From CADEGZ01 sp035443705 (lineage in GTDB: Bacteria > Pseudomonadota > Gammaproteobacteria > UBA6186 > Azoamicaceae), in the NCBI GenBank assembly GCA_035443705.1, contig DAORSV010000038.1, positions 1-15,933 on the forward strand: a DNA stretch of 15,933 nt. Reading direction: 5' to 3'. Positions 7,548-14,636 of the stretch are shown here, one piece after another. Each line of letters begins with the position of its first letter. Position 1 is the stretch's first letter. The translations under genes were made by a program, and so were the position numbers. Under the pieces are notes generated by a model that had not been told where the DNA came from, searched no databases, and worked only from the letters and a program-made list of their open reading frames with translations.

Positions 7548-8098
7548 TGTCGTCATCAAGTCCTGGCATACAGTTAATTGTTGGGCTCGGAAACCCGGGC
7601 CCGGATTACAAAGACACCCGTCACAATGCGGGGGAATGGTTTGCAGACGCCCTTTGTCAACAGTTTCGTCTCTCTTTAAAACTAGAATCCAAATTTCATG
7701 CACGACACGCAAAATGGACCTTTGGCGGAAAAGACTTCCACATTCTGATCCCCACTACTTTTATGAATCATAGTGGACAAGCTGTGAGCTTATTTTCCAA
7801 ATACTATAAGATTCCCCCCGAAGCCATTTTGGTTGTGCATGATGAACTAGATTTTCCCGCAGGCGAATTTCGTTTTAAAACCGACGGCGGACATGCTGGT
7901 CATAATGGACTTCGAGATATTATTCACCATTTGAACAGTCGAACATTTCACCGAATACGTTTGGGCATCGGTCACCCGGGCAATAAAGACGAAGTAGCGG
8001 ATTACGTTTTAAGTAATCCTTCAAAAGAAGACAAACAACTTATTAAAACGGCTATTCAAGCAGCAATATCTGCTTTACAAAAATGGCTTATACCTTAG
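7547..8098 (+). CDS. pth: Peptidyl-tRNA hydrolase
   Basis: A 183-residue cytoplasmic Pth that releases tRNA from prematurely dropped peptidyl-tRNA. The signature LIVGLGNPGxxYxxTRHNAG opens the protein. Catalytic His26 lies in TRHNAG, Asp99 in VHDELD, and the substrate-binding Asn16, Asn74 (FMNHSG) and Asn120 (GHNGLRDI) are all present. The start is GTG, sharing its G with the rplY stop; no ATG lies between it and the conserved core, so GTG is well supported. A weak AGAAGGG sits about 13 nt upstream, consistent with coupling to rplY. Length is typical (about 190). It precedes ychF by 10 bp, the common gammaproteobacterial order. Confidence 0.96.
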   Translation: MSSSSPGIQLIVGLGNPGPDYKDTRHNAGEWFADALCQQFRLSLKLESKFHARHAKWTFGGKDFHILIPTTFMNHSGQAVSLFSKYYKIPPEAILVVHDELDFPAGEFRFKTDGGHAGHNGLRDIIHHLNSRTFHRIRLGIGHPGNKDEVADYVLSNPSKEDKQLIKTAIQAAISALQKWLIP

Positions 8099-8108
8099 GA
8101 TTTAAACC

Positions 8109-9200
8109 ATGGGATTTAATTGTGGCATCGTTGGTCTCCCCAATGTCGGAAAATCAACCCTCTTTAACGCACTGACACGAGCAGGCATCGCAGCGCAAAA
8201 TTACCCATTTTGCACGATTGAGCCCAATATTGGGCGTGTCCCCATGCCTGATCCTCGATTAGATGCACTGGCAGCTATCGTAAAACCAGAGCGTATTTTG
8301 CCAACCACCATGGAATTTGTGGATATCGCAGGACTCGTAAAAGGTGCTTCTAAAGGCGAGGGATTAGGTAATCAATTTTTGGCCAATATTCGAGAAACTG
8401 ATGCTATTGCGCATATTGTTCGTTGCTTTGACAACAATGATATTATCCATGTTGCAGGTTCCATTAATCCAGCAAGCGACATCGAGGTGATCAATACAGA
8501 GCTCTTGCTCGCTGATTTAAAAACAATCGAAGGGACCTATCTAAAAGCCGCTAAAAACGCGAAAAGCGGACAAAAGTCCGCTATCATTGAAAAAGAATGG
8601 ATAGAAAAACTCATAGAACATATGAACAATGGCGCACCTGCGCGCACATTTAAAACCGATGATGCCAACAAAGCATTGATTAAATCGCTACAATTATTAA
8701 CCGCCAAGCCCATCATGTATATTGCCAATGTGGATGAAAAAGGATTTGAAAATAACCCCTATTTAGCAATTGTTGAAAAAATTGCAAAAGCAGAAGGTGC
8801 GATTGTTGTATCTATTTGCGCTGCTATTGAAGCGGAAATCTCAGAATTAGAACCTACTGAAAAAATCGAATTTCTAAAAGACTTGGGATTAAGCGAACCC
8901 GGTCTCGATCGCGTCATTCGAGGCGGTTATGGTTTACTGCATTTACAAACCTATTTTACCGCGGGTGTAAAGGAAGTACGTGCTTGGACTATTCCCGTGG
9001 GTTTTACTGCCCCACAAGCGGCCGGTGTAATCCATACCGATTTTGAAAAAGGCTTTATTCGTGCAGAGGTCATTCGATATGAAGACTTTATTGCTTACAA
9101 AGGCGAGCAAGGCGCTAAAGACGCCGGCAAATGGCGACTGGAAGGAAAAGAGTATATCGTTCAAGACGGTGATGTTATGCATTTTCGATTTAATGTTTAG
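8109..9200 (+). CDS. ychF: Redox-regulated ATPase YchF (Obg-related, OLA1 family)
   Basis: A 363-residue P-loop NTPase with the normal YchF length. G1 is G-L-P-N-V-G-K-S (9-16), G3 is D-I-A-G-L (72-76), and the atypical G4 is N-V-D-E (207-210), the NxxE form that favours ATP over GTP. A coiled-coil insertion lies around 125-175. The TGS domain (about 278-361) has YFTAGVKEVRAW, GFIRAEVI and the end DGDVMHFRFNV. YchF binds ribosomes and is linked to translation and the oxidative-stress response. The ATG has AGGA 8 nt upstream. Third and last gene of the rplY-pth-ychF unit. Its stop codon TAG uses the first two bases of a palindromic element (9199-9297). Confidence 0.97.
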   Translation: MGFNCGIVGLPNVGKSTLFNALTRAGIAAQNYPFCTIEPNIGRVPMPDPRLDALAAIVKPERILPTTMEFVDIAGLVKGASKGEGLGNQFLANIRETDAIAHIVRCFDNNDIIHVAGSINPASDIEVINTELLLADLKTIEGTYLKAAKNAKSGQKSAIIEKEWIEKLIEHMNNGAPARTFKTDDANKALIKSLQLLTAKPIMYIANVDEKGFENNPYLAIVEKIAKAEGAIVVSICAAIEAEISELEPTEKIEFLKDLGLSEPGLDRVIRGGYGLLHLQTYFTAGVKEVRAWTIPVGFTAPQAAGVIHTDFEKGFIRAEVIRYEDFIAYKGEQGAKDAGKWRLEGKEYIVQDGDVMHFRFNV

Positions 9201-9297
9201 GAACGCAGAGAAAGAACTGCCACTTTTGAGCGAGCCAATGTTTGAGCGTAGCGAGTTGGGCGAGCAAAAAAAGGGGAAGTTCTTTGTGTGCGTTCCT
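9199..9297. repeat. Imperfect 99-bp palindrome (REP/MITE-like) overlapping the ychF stop codon
   Basis: The left arm 9199-9227 (starting AGGAACGCA) and right arm 9269-9297 (ending TGCGTTCCT) are reverse complements at 25 of 29 positions, separated by 41 nt. The centre carries GAGCGAG and GAGCGTAGCGAG words, of the kind found in dispersed extragenic palindromes. The element ends just before the short leader region of ldcA. As RNA it could fold into a long hairpin acting as a 3' stabiliser or terminator, although no U-tract follows. No second copy was seen in this window. Confidence 0.65.
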
Positions 9298-9351
9298 TAG
9301 GAAAAGTACTTATATTGCGGTTATTTTATTATACTGTGCGGATGTACAAAC

Positions 9352-10338
9352 ATGCTTCAAAAAAAACTCGATTTTAACCCTATTGTAACCAATTCAGATT
9401 TTCAAAAAGCTTTTCAGTCCCGCACAATTCGGTTAATTGCACCTGCTTCTACATGTAATCTCGAAATTATAGAGCAACTCAAAACGACAACCCATTTAAA
9501 AATTGATGTTCCAGACAACCTGGTAGAAAAAAATATTATTTTTCATGCCAACAGTGACGAAAACCGATTTTTGCAATTGAAAAATGCCCTTGAGGATAAA
9601 TCAAGCAACACCATTATTTGGACGCTCCGTGGCGGATATGGCAGCGCCCGATTAATTGATTATTTAAGTCAATGTCCAAAACCAAAAACTGAAAAAATTT
9701 TTATTGGGTCTAGTGATATCACAGCACTACATCTCTTTCTATCGCAACAGTGGGGTTGGCGAACCATTCATGGCGCGGGGTTAGCGAGTCTCTTAAATCC
9801 CAATCAAGATCCTCAAAACTTCGAACGAATTGCAACTATCGTGTCCAAAAGTAAAAAAACATTAACCTTGGATCCGCTAATTCCTTTAAACACAGCAGCC
9901 TCAAAAATAAAAAAAATCTCGGGATGTATAACAGGTGGTAATTTAGCGACGCTTCAAACCAATATCGGCACCCCGTGGCAAATTCAAACAGCAGGAAAGA
10001 TTTTATTTCTAGAAGAAGTCGGTGAAAAAGGCTATAGAATAGACCGCGCTTTAAATCACTTAAAACAAGCCGGCCTTTTAAAAGACGTTCACAGTATTAT
10101 TTTGGGACAATTCATAGCCTCAGATGCATCGGATAACCCAGATACTCCTCTTATCGCTGAAACAATTCGCATCGCTATAGAACGCTTTGCCACAGACACG
10201 CAAATTCCTGTGTTTAAAAACGATCAATTTGGTCATGGACCTACCAATTACCCGATTGTTTACAATGCAAAATCCGACATTATCGTAAATGAAACACCCG
10301 GTGAATTTAGCTGGGTTATGCATTTGGAGAGCAAATGA
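9352..10338 (+). CDS. ldcA: LD-carboxypeptidase, peptidase family S66
   Basis: A 328-residue S66 peptidase without signal peptide. The cytoplasmic LdcA removes the terminal D-Ala from murein tetrapeptides during peptidoglycan recycling. The substrate-strand motif RLIAPAS (27-33) and WTLRGGYGSARLID (90-103) are standard. The catalytic Ser is Ser121 in IGSSDITALH, Glu221 lies in LFLEEVGEKGYRIDR, and His295 in FGHGPTN; the spacing is closer to LdcA than to the microcin-C immunity protein MccF. The N-terminus has about 25 extra residues and a compact segment at 40-60. A -10-like TATACT (9330-9335) lies just upstream without a convincing -35, and the SD is weak. The stop overlaps the transporter ATG by 4 bp (ATGA). 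Confidence 0.88.
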   Translation: MLQKKLDFNPIVTNSDFQKAFQSRTIRLIAPASTCNLEIIEQLKTTTHLKIDVPDNLVEKNIIFHANSDENRFLQLKNALEDKSSNTIIWTLRGGYGSARLIDYLSQCPKPKTEKIFIGSSDITALHLFLSQQWGWRTIHGAGLASLLNPNQDPQNFERIATIVSKSKKTLTLDPLIPLNTAASKIKKISGCITGGNLATLQTNIGTPWQIQTAGKILFLEEVGEKGYRIDRALNHLKQAGLLKDVHSIILGQFIASDASDNPDTPLIAETIRIAIERFATDTQIPVFKNDQFGHGPTNYPIVYNAKSDIIVNETPGEFSWVMHLESK

Positions 10339-11633
10339 ACAAGACCTACACAATCAACAACATCAGCAGCCAAATAAAAAAAAATAAGGCTATTTTCTTA
10401 AGTTGTCTTGGCGCAATTTTAGAATACTATGACTTTATTATCTATGGAATGATGGTTATCTATCTTTCAGAAATCTTTTTTCCAGCCAGTAACACAGATG
10501 TGGCTTATTTAAAAACATTTTCCATTTTATCGATTGGATATATTGCCCGCCCTATCGGTGGATATCTATTTGGTCTAGTAGCAGATATTTATGGCAGAAA
10601 AAAAACACTTCTTATGGTTATGCTGGTCATGGCTGCGTCGACGATGATGATTGGCTTACTACCAACCTATGAAGCCATTGGGATATTCTCACCGATATTA
10701 TTAACCCTTGCACGCGTACTGCAAGGACTTTCTTTTGGCGCAGAAATGCCCAATATGACGACCATTATCAAAGAAAACACAAAAACAGGCTCTTCAGGAA
10801 AATACTTTGGTATTATGATGTCTAGCACCGCTATCGGCACCTTGCTCGCCTCTTTAGTAGTCGCAATTATCACACGTCAATTTTTACATGATGAAATTAT
10901 TGCTTGGGTTTGGCGACTTCCTTTTCTATTAGGCGGCACTTTAGCCTTACTTGTGTTTATCATGAGAACGCGCATCGAGGAAACTCCTGATTTTCTAAAG
11001 GGACAACAAAGTGCCATTTTGCATCGTTCTTCTAAACAACTCACCCGCGATTTATTTAAATCGCACTGGAAAGATTTACTACAGGGCATGTCTGGCACCC
11101 TGTTCTTTTCTTATCTGATTATTTTCAGCCTGTACTTACCGATTTATTTAAAACAATATTTTAATTACACGGCTGAAGCCATATTTTCTTGGATGACATT
11201 CAGTATACTACTCACCGTTTTTTGGTCGCCCCTATTTGGACATTTATTCGATCGCTTAAATAGAGAAAAAGCCCTTAAAATACTAACGCTATTTTTTCTA
11301 CTCTTTTTAGCTGTATCTTTAAAATTATTAAACCTAAATTCACAATTTGCATTAGCGTTTTTCCTACTAGGCTACCAGCTCTTTATTGCGAGTTATGCAA
11401 CCAATAATTTTGTGGTTTTATCGACACTGTTTCCGGTAAATATGCGCTCAACAGGCATTGGGCTTTGTTATAATATGGCATATTCCATTGCCAGCGTAAC
11501 GCCGTTGATATTAACACCTCTGATAAATAAAATGAACTATGGCTTTATCGTTATGCTTTTTTCAATCATTGTCGTGCTCTTAACTGTTACAGGATGCTCG
11601 TTTCAACGGAATAGAGTGCCAGCCACACCCTAA
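10335..11633 (+). CDS. MFS transporter, metabolite:H+ symporter (ProP/KgtP/ShiA-like) family
   Basis: A 432-residue, 12-helix inner-membrane permease. Motif A is G-L-V-A-D-I-Y-G-R-K-K-T-L (80-92) between helices 2 and 3. TM1 has the MHS-type charged pair in EYYDFIIYG (E30, D33). TM4 has R-x-x-Q-G-x-x-x-G-x-E (127-137). The segment WRLPFLLGG precedes helix 6, and a charged central loop (about 210-245) is also typical. MHS members couple proton entry to uptake of small organic acids or zwitterions; the substrate here is unknown. The ATG overlaps the ldcA stop (ATGA) with GGAGAG just upstream, so the two are translationally coupled. The substrate could therefore be related to cell-wall peptides or amino acids, which is inference. 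No clear terminator follows; the gene is convergent with the OMP gene. Confidence 0.9.
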   Translation: MNKTYTINNISSQIKKNKAIFLSCLGAILEYYDFIIYGMMVIYLSEIFFPASNTDVAYLKTFSILSIGYIARPIGGYLFGLVADIYGRKKTLLMVMLVMAASTMMIGLLPTYEAIGIFSPILLTLARVLQGLSFGAEMPNMTTIIKENTKTGSSGKYFGIMMSSTAIGTLLASLVVAIITRQFLHDEIIAWVWRLPFLLGGTLALLVFIMRTRIEETPDFLKGQQSAILHRSSKQLTRDLFKSHWKDLLQGMSGTLFFSYLIIFSLYLPIYLKQYFNYTAEAIFSWMTFSILLTVFWSPLFGHLFDRLNREKALKILTLFFLLFLAVSLKLLNLNSQFALAFFLLGYQLFIASYATNNFVVLSTLFPVNMRSTGIGLCYNMAYSIASVTPLILTPLINKMNYGFIVMLFSIIVVLLTVTGCSFQRNRVPATP

Positions 11634-11654
11634 AATATAGCACAGGCGGTTATG

Positions 11655-11676
11655 AAAAAAGCATTGTAGGCAAAGC
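11655..11676 (-). terminator. Weak intrinsic terminator for the ihfB-OMP unit
   Basis: On the minus strand, just after the OMP stop, GCTTTG-CCTA-CAATGC forms a 6-bp stem with one mismatch and is followed by six T residues (11660-11655). The stem is short, so this is a candidate only. Confidence 0.35.
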
Positions 11677-11680
11677 GTAC

Positions 11681-12511
11681 TTAGAAATAATACATCAAGC
11701 CCAAGCTAACCGCATTCAGACTCGTAGCACCCAATAATTTAAACTGGCTGGTCGGCTTAATATTAATACCACTGCCCAAACGAATATAACGATAGCTAAC
11801 ATCAATATGCCAACGCGAAAACACAGCAACGCGTAAACCAACGCCTCCAGCCCAAGCAACCCCGAACTTGCGCAAAGTCGCAGAACCCGCGGCATCATAT
11901 GGCGCAGCTGTAATGCTGGATTGCACGCTGTTGACCGACGGACCAAGCCCTACGGTTAAATAAGGCTTAAATCGATTGAGACCTAAGAATTCATAATAGA
12001 CATTTGCAAGTATCGTACTATTTTTAAATTGCGCCCTTAATTGACGTGCCGCAGGTGTACCACTCAGGACAGGATTAGCAGTGTAATCCAAATTTTTATT
12101 GACCAGATATTCTATATCGCCTCTAAATGAAGGAGACCAGCTATAACCTAAAGCAACCTCTAAGCCGGTCTGGTTCACGCTCACGCGTTTTTTAGCAACG
12201 AGCCCTGTCCTATCTAGACCTGAAGAACGATTTTTAAGCTCATCTAAGGTAAGCGTACTAAAGTTAAGTCTTAGTCTGCCGTAATAATTTTCTGCTTCGC
12301 GCACAGGCAGCGCTGCAGACAATTCAGCTTCTTCTCTCGCGGTTAATCTTGTTCCACCCGTTATTGCACGATGAAAACTTCCTGTTTGGGCATTTCCATA
12401 AGGTTCTGCCGATCTTGCACTATCAACTACCCCAAAATCTGCATGTACCGACATGCATGAAACACCCAAGGTTAAAAACCCAAACAATGCCCATTGCTGT
12501 TTTATCTTCAT
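11681..12511 (-). CDS. Outer-membrane beta-barrel protein (opacity/OMP_b-brl type)
   Basis: A 276-residue exported protein. The N-terminus is a clear Sec signal peptide (basic MKIKQQ, hydrophobic ALFGFLTLGV, likely cleavage after S-V-H-A at residue 24). After a flexible segment (25-75) come alternating hydrophobic/polar strands typical of an 8-stranded barrel: YYGRLRLNFSTL, GLEVALGYSW, GDIEYLV, TILANVYYEFLG, FKPYLTVGLGPSV, VAWAGGVGLRVAV, HIDVSYRYIRLG and the C-terminal strand AVSLGLMYYF. The last residue is Phe, as BAM substrates require. Cys19 does not sit in a proper lipobox, so it is not called a lipoprotein. It is translationally coupled to ihfB (4-bp ATGA overlap). Function could be adhesion, porin or structural; none is provable here. 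Confidence 0.85.
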   Translation of the reverse strand: MKIKQQWALFGFLTLGVSCMSVHADFGVVDSARSAEPYGNAQTGSFHRAITGGTRLTAREEAELSAALPVREAENYYGRLRLNFSTLTLDELKNRSSGLDRTGLVAKKRVSVNQTGLEVALGYSWSPSFRGDIEYLVNKNLDYTANPVLSGTPAARQLRAQFKNSTILANVYYEFLGLNRFKPYLTVGLGPSVNSVQSSITAAPYDAAGSATLRKFGVAWAGGVGLRVAVFSRWHIDVSYRYIRLGSGINIKPTSQFKLLGATSLNAVSLGLMYYF

Positions 12512-12819
12512 ACTGACTCCTTGTCGTCATCACACTGCGGAAACTGATTAACCCTATCCCGCATATCTTTGCCGGGTTTAAAATGTAAGGAATATTTTCC
12601 TTCCTTAGAAACATATTCACCGGTTTTAGGATTTCTTGCCATACGTGCCGCATGATATCGTATGGAAAAACTACCAAAACCTCGAATCTCTATACGATGA
12701 CCCGCCCCTAGCGCCTCCGCCATCTGATTAAATATATCTTTAACGATCTTTTCTGTATTTTTTTCAGACAGCTGCCCCTGACGGCTAGACACAATTTGAA
12801 TCAGTTCCGATCGTGTCAC
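12508..12819 (-). CDS. ihfB: Integration host factor subunit beta
   Basis: A 103-residue HU/IHF-family protein matching IHF-beta: T-R-S-E-L-I at the N-terminus, GHRIEIRGFGSFSIRYH (40-56), the DNA-bending arm ARNPKTG with intercalating Pro64, and HFKPGKDMRDRVN (79-91). IHF is an alpha/beta heterodimer that bends DNA at specific sites for transcription, replication and recombination. The frame extends 13 codons upstream to an ATG at 12858, but that ATG has no SD and lies upstream of a probable -10. The GTG at 12819 has AGGGAG 7 nt upstream and gives the exact family N-terminus. A C-terminal tail of about 10 acidic residues (QCDDDKESV) exceeds the usual 94-residue length. The usual cmk-rpsA-ihfB context is absent; here ihfB overlaps an OMP gene and diverges from rpoS. 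Confidence 0.92.
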   Translation of the reverse strand: MTRSELIQIVSSRQGQLSEKNTEKIVKDIFNQMAEALGAGHRIEIRGFGSFSIRYHAARMARNPKTGEYVSKEGKYSLHFKPGKDMRDRVNQFPQCDDDKESV

Positions 12820-12846
12820 ATTAAAACTCCCTATTAACCTCTTTTT

Positions 12847-12874
12847 GTTATAGTACATCAGTATTTAAAGTCTA
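12847..12874 (-). promoter_or_regulatory. Candidate promoter of ihfB-OMP
   Basis: On the minus strand TAGACT (12874-12869), a 16-nt spacer and TATAAC (12852-12847) make a plausible sigma70 site. Initiation near 12840 would leave about 20 nt before the GTG start of ihfB and would exclude the alternative ATG at 12858. Confidence 0.4.
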
Positions 12875-12938
12875 TCACCTAATTATTCAGAGCCGACATT
12901 GATAGTTAGTTTATACACAAACCACTTTGAGATAATAT

Positions 12939-12967
12939 TTGAAATTCTCGTAAAAGAACTATACTAT
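12939..12967 (+). promoter_or_regulatory. Candidate promoter of rpoS
   Basis: TTGAAA (12939-12944) with a 17-nt spacer to TACTAT (12962-12967); an overlapping TATACT (12960-12965) gives a 15-nt spacer. It lies about 50 nt upstream of the rpoS ATG, within the 197-bp ihfB-rpoS divergent region. No other element was recognised in that region. Confidence 0.4.
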
Positions 12968-13016
12968 TAAATTGTCTCGGGTCGTGCATGGATGCTATCG
13001 AACAAGGGGGAACGCG

Positions 13017-14048
13017 ATGCTTAAGGAATGGAAGCCAGATGACGTAGAAGTAGAAGATGTTATTCTTTTAGAAGAAAGAGAAGAAATGGTTCTAGAAGAA
13101 CCTTTAGACGAAGAACCCGAGATTGATGCCATTGAAGCCGAAATTGTTTGCGCTGAACCAGAAACCGAGTGGGAAGTGGCAGAGTCCAAAGCCGCTACAA
13201 AAGCCGCCCGGAAACAGGAATCAGATCCCACTCAACTGTACCTTGTTGAAATTGGCGCTTCACCTCTACTAACAGCCGAAGAAGAAGTTTTTTACGCGCG
13301 TCGTGCACGTCTAGGCGAAGAAAATGCACGAAACCATATGGTGAAATGCAATCTTCGATTGGTGGTTAAAATCGCACGCCGTTATTTAAATCGAGGTCTC
13401 GCTTTGTTGGATTTGGTAGAAGAAGGCAATTTAGGTTTAATCCGTGCCGTTGAGAAATTTGATCCTGAACGCGGATTTCGCTTTTCGACTTATGCCACCT
13501 GGTGGATACGCCAGAATATCGAACGCGCCATTATGAACCAAACACGCACCATTCGTTTGCCTATTCACATTCTTAAAGAGCTTAATGTCTGTTTGCGTAA
13601 AGGACGTGAAATTACGCAACAACTTGATCACGAACCCACTTTCGAGGACATTGCGAAAGCTTTATCTAAAGCGCCAGAAGATGTGAATCGATTGTTACGA
13701 CTCAATGAGAGAACGCTGTCGGTAGACACGCCCATGGGTGAAGATACCGATAAGCCACTGCTCGAAGCTTTAGCGGATCATAACAATGATGGGCCTGCCG
13801 CCATTCTAGAAAACTCAAACATGCAAGGTCAGCTGGAAGCATGTCTTAGTATGTTAAACGAAAAGCAACGATCCATTTTATTGCGACGGTTTGGATTACG
13901 CGGATTTGAAGAAGCTACATTGGAAGAAGTCGGCGTTGAAGTGGGTCTAACGCGAGAACGCGTCCGTCAAATTCAAGTTGAAGCCTTAAAGCTGCTTCGT
14001 TCCATTATGGAAGAACGAGGTATTCAAGCAGAAATCTTGTTTTGCTAA
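13017..14048 (+). CDS. rpoS: RNA polymerase sigma factor RpoS (sigma-38)
   Basis: A 343-residue group 2 sigma factor for stationary phase and general stress; in intracellular pathogens it often controls the developmental switch. It aligns closely with E. coli RpoS from DPTQLYLVEIG (70-80) onward: region 2 (about 108-180) with NLRLVVKIARRY, GNLGLIRAVEKFDPERGFRFSTYATWWIRQ and TRTIRLPIHI; region 3 with LDHEPTFEDIA; region 4 with EEATLEEVG and the recognition helix LTRERVRQIQVEAL (311-324). The N-terminal 65 residues are strikingly acidic (many E and D). The frame is open upstream to a TTG at 12972, but the ATG at 13017 with AGGGGG 8 nt upstream is the better start. No nlpD lies upstream, unlike the common pcm-nlpD-rpoS order; rpoS instead diverges from ihfB. 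Confidence 0.95.
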   Translation: MLKEWKPDDVEVEDVILLEEREEMVLEEPLDEEPEIDAIEAEIVCAEPETEWEVAESKAATKAARKQESDPTQLYLVEIGASPLLTAEEEVFYARRARLGEENARNHMVKCNLRLVVKIARRYLNRGLALLDLVEEGNLGLIRAVEKFDPERGFRFSTYATWWIRQNIERAIMNQTRTIRLPIHILKELNVCLRKGREITQQLDHEPTFEDIAKALSKAPEDVNRLLRLNERTLSVDTPMGEDTDKPLLEALADHNNDGPAAILENSNMQGQLEACLSMLNEKQRSILLRRFGLRGFEEATLEEVGVEVGLTRERVRQIQVEALKLLRSIMEERGIQAEILFC

Positions 14049-14055
14049 GATGCCG

Positions 14056-14080
14056 AGGGGTTGGCCAAAAACCAACCCCT
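14056..14080. terminator. Stem-loop between convergent rpoS and the DUF2970 gene
   Basis: AGGGGTTGG (14056-14064), loop CCAAAAA and CCAACCCCT (14072-14080) form a perfect 9-bp GC-rich stem just after the rpoS stop. No U-tract follows on either strand, so it may act as a 3' stabiliser or a non-canonical bidirectional terminator. Its right arm overlaps two bases of the DUF2970 stop codon. Confidence 0.5.
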
Positions 14081-14288
14081 AAGCGGGCAGGCTTCCCAGA
14101 AACTTTGCTAGTAAAACCAGCAGTACCACAAAAATTAACACCACAATGAAACCTATAACGAGATATACCCACCATGATTGGCCTTCGTTAAAATCCCGTT
14201 CACGCACTGCTGTACTTTGTACGCCAAAAAACGCGCTCAGCACACTCAACAAAATTTGCCATAGTCCGGGTCTCTGTTGTTTTTTAAT
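14079..14288 (-). CDS. DUF2970 family small membrane protein with apparent ATT start
   Basis: A 69-residue protein. The N-terminal block R-P-G-L-W-Q-I-L-L-S-V-L-S-A-F-F-G-V-Q-S (6-25), then RERDF (30-33 region), then one long transmembrane helix (about 41-62) and the short tail LAKFLGSLPA match the DUF2970 pattern (RPxxxQxxxSVxAAFFGVQ, RxRDF, C-terminal membrane helix). Function is unknown in the family. In this frame no ATG, GTG or TTG precedes the conserved block: upstream there is TAA-GAG-GAT-AAA-TTT-ATT. ATT at 14288 lies 8 nt after a good SD (AGAGG), so an ATT (AUU) initiation codon, as in infC, is the simplest reading. The first ordinary start (a TTG) would delete much of the signature. 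It is convergent with rpoS. Confidence 0.75.
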   Translation of the reverse strand: MKKQQRPGLWQILLSVLSAFFGVQSTAVRERDFNEGQSWWVYLVIGFIVVLIFVVLLVLLAKFLGSLPA

Positions 14289-14315
14289 AAATTTATCCTC
14301 TTATGACGATGTTTA

Positions 14316-14344
14316 ATGACGCTTCTTAAATTGTAGTTTACAAT
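14316..14344 (+). promoter_or_regulatory. Candidate promoter of the TIGR02449 gene containing a perfect palindrome
   Basis: ATGACG (14316-14321), a 17-nt spacer and TACAAT (14339-14344) make a plausible promoter 30 nt before the ATG. The -10 is half of ATTGTA-GTT-TACAAT (14330-14344), a perfect inverted repeat. It therefore also places a TACAAT on the minus strand facing the DUF2970 gene, and could be an operator or a divergent promoter core. Confidence 0.4.
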
Positions 14345-14374
14345 AGTCTAGACGACTTAGAGGAGGGACAAGCC

Positions 14375-14614
14375 ATGTCTAACGCTTTATTGCTTCAATT
14401 AGAAGTAAAATTAGATGATATGATCGAGACCTTAGAAATTTTGCGATTGCAGGTTTCTGATCTCGAAGAAAAAAATGACGCGCTACAAACCGAGAATGCA
14501 GCACTAAAAACACGCCAATCCCAATGGGAACAAGGCTTAAGCAGTTTGCTTAACAAACTAGATCATGTAAATCCAGATTCCGTACAAAAAGCCAATGTGG
14601 AAAATCTCGTTTAA
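14375..14614 (+). CDS. TIGR02449 family coiled-coil protein (ZapB-like)
   Basis: A 79-residue, almost entirely helical protein with regular heptads (LLLQLEVKLDDMIETLEILRLQ, then VSDLEEKNDALQTENAALK) and a polar C-terminus. It fits the short gammaproteobacterial family TIGR02449, which resembles the division factor ZapB and usually sits next to zapA. A very strong SD (GAGGAGGG) precedes the ATG. zapA is not downstream here: a hairpin and a convergent gene follow immediately. A role in division or Z-ring organisation is inferred from family and usual context only. The window shows no membrane segment or catalytic motif. Confidence 0.78.
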   Translation: MSNALLLQLEVKLDDMIETLEILRLQVSDLEEKNDALQTENAALKTRQSQWEQGLSSLLNKLDHVNPDSVQKANVENLV

Positions 14615-14636
14615 GAAAAAGAACTCGCTTTTTCTT
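14613..14636. terminator. Shared terminator-like hairpin between TIGR02449 and bufC
   Basis: AAGAAAAAG (14613-14621), a 6-nt loop and CTTTTTCTT (14628-14636) form a 9-bp, A/T-rich stem. It starts inside the TIGR02449 stop codon and ends inside the bufC stop codon. Each strand shows a T-rich right arm, so it may serve both convergent genes, weakly. Confidence 0.45.

Noticed and set aside
7398..7712. Minus-strand 104-codon open frame opposite rplY/pth
   Set aside because: Antisense to two well-supported genes, no RBS context, Cys/Phe-rich shadow composition.
7459..7773. Plus-strand 104-codon open frame across the rplY-pth junction
   Set aside because: It is a frame shadow of rplY and pth, both of which show full family signatures; its own translation has no recognisable motif.
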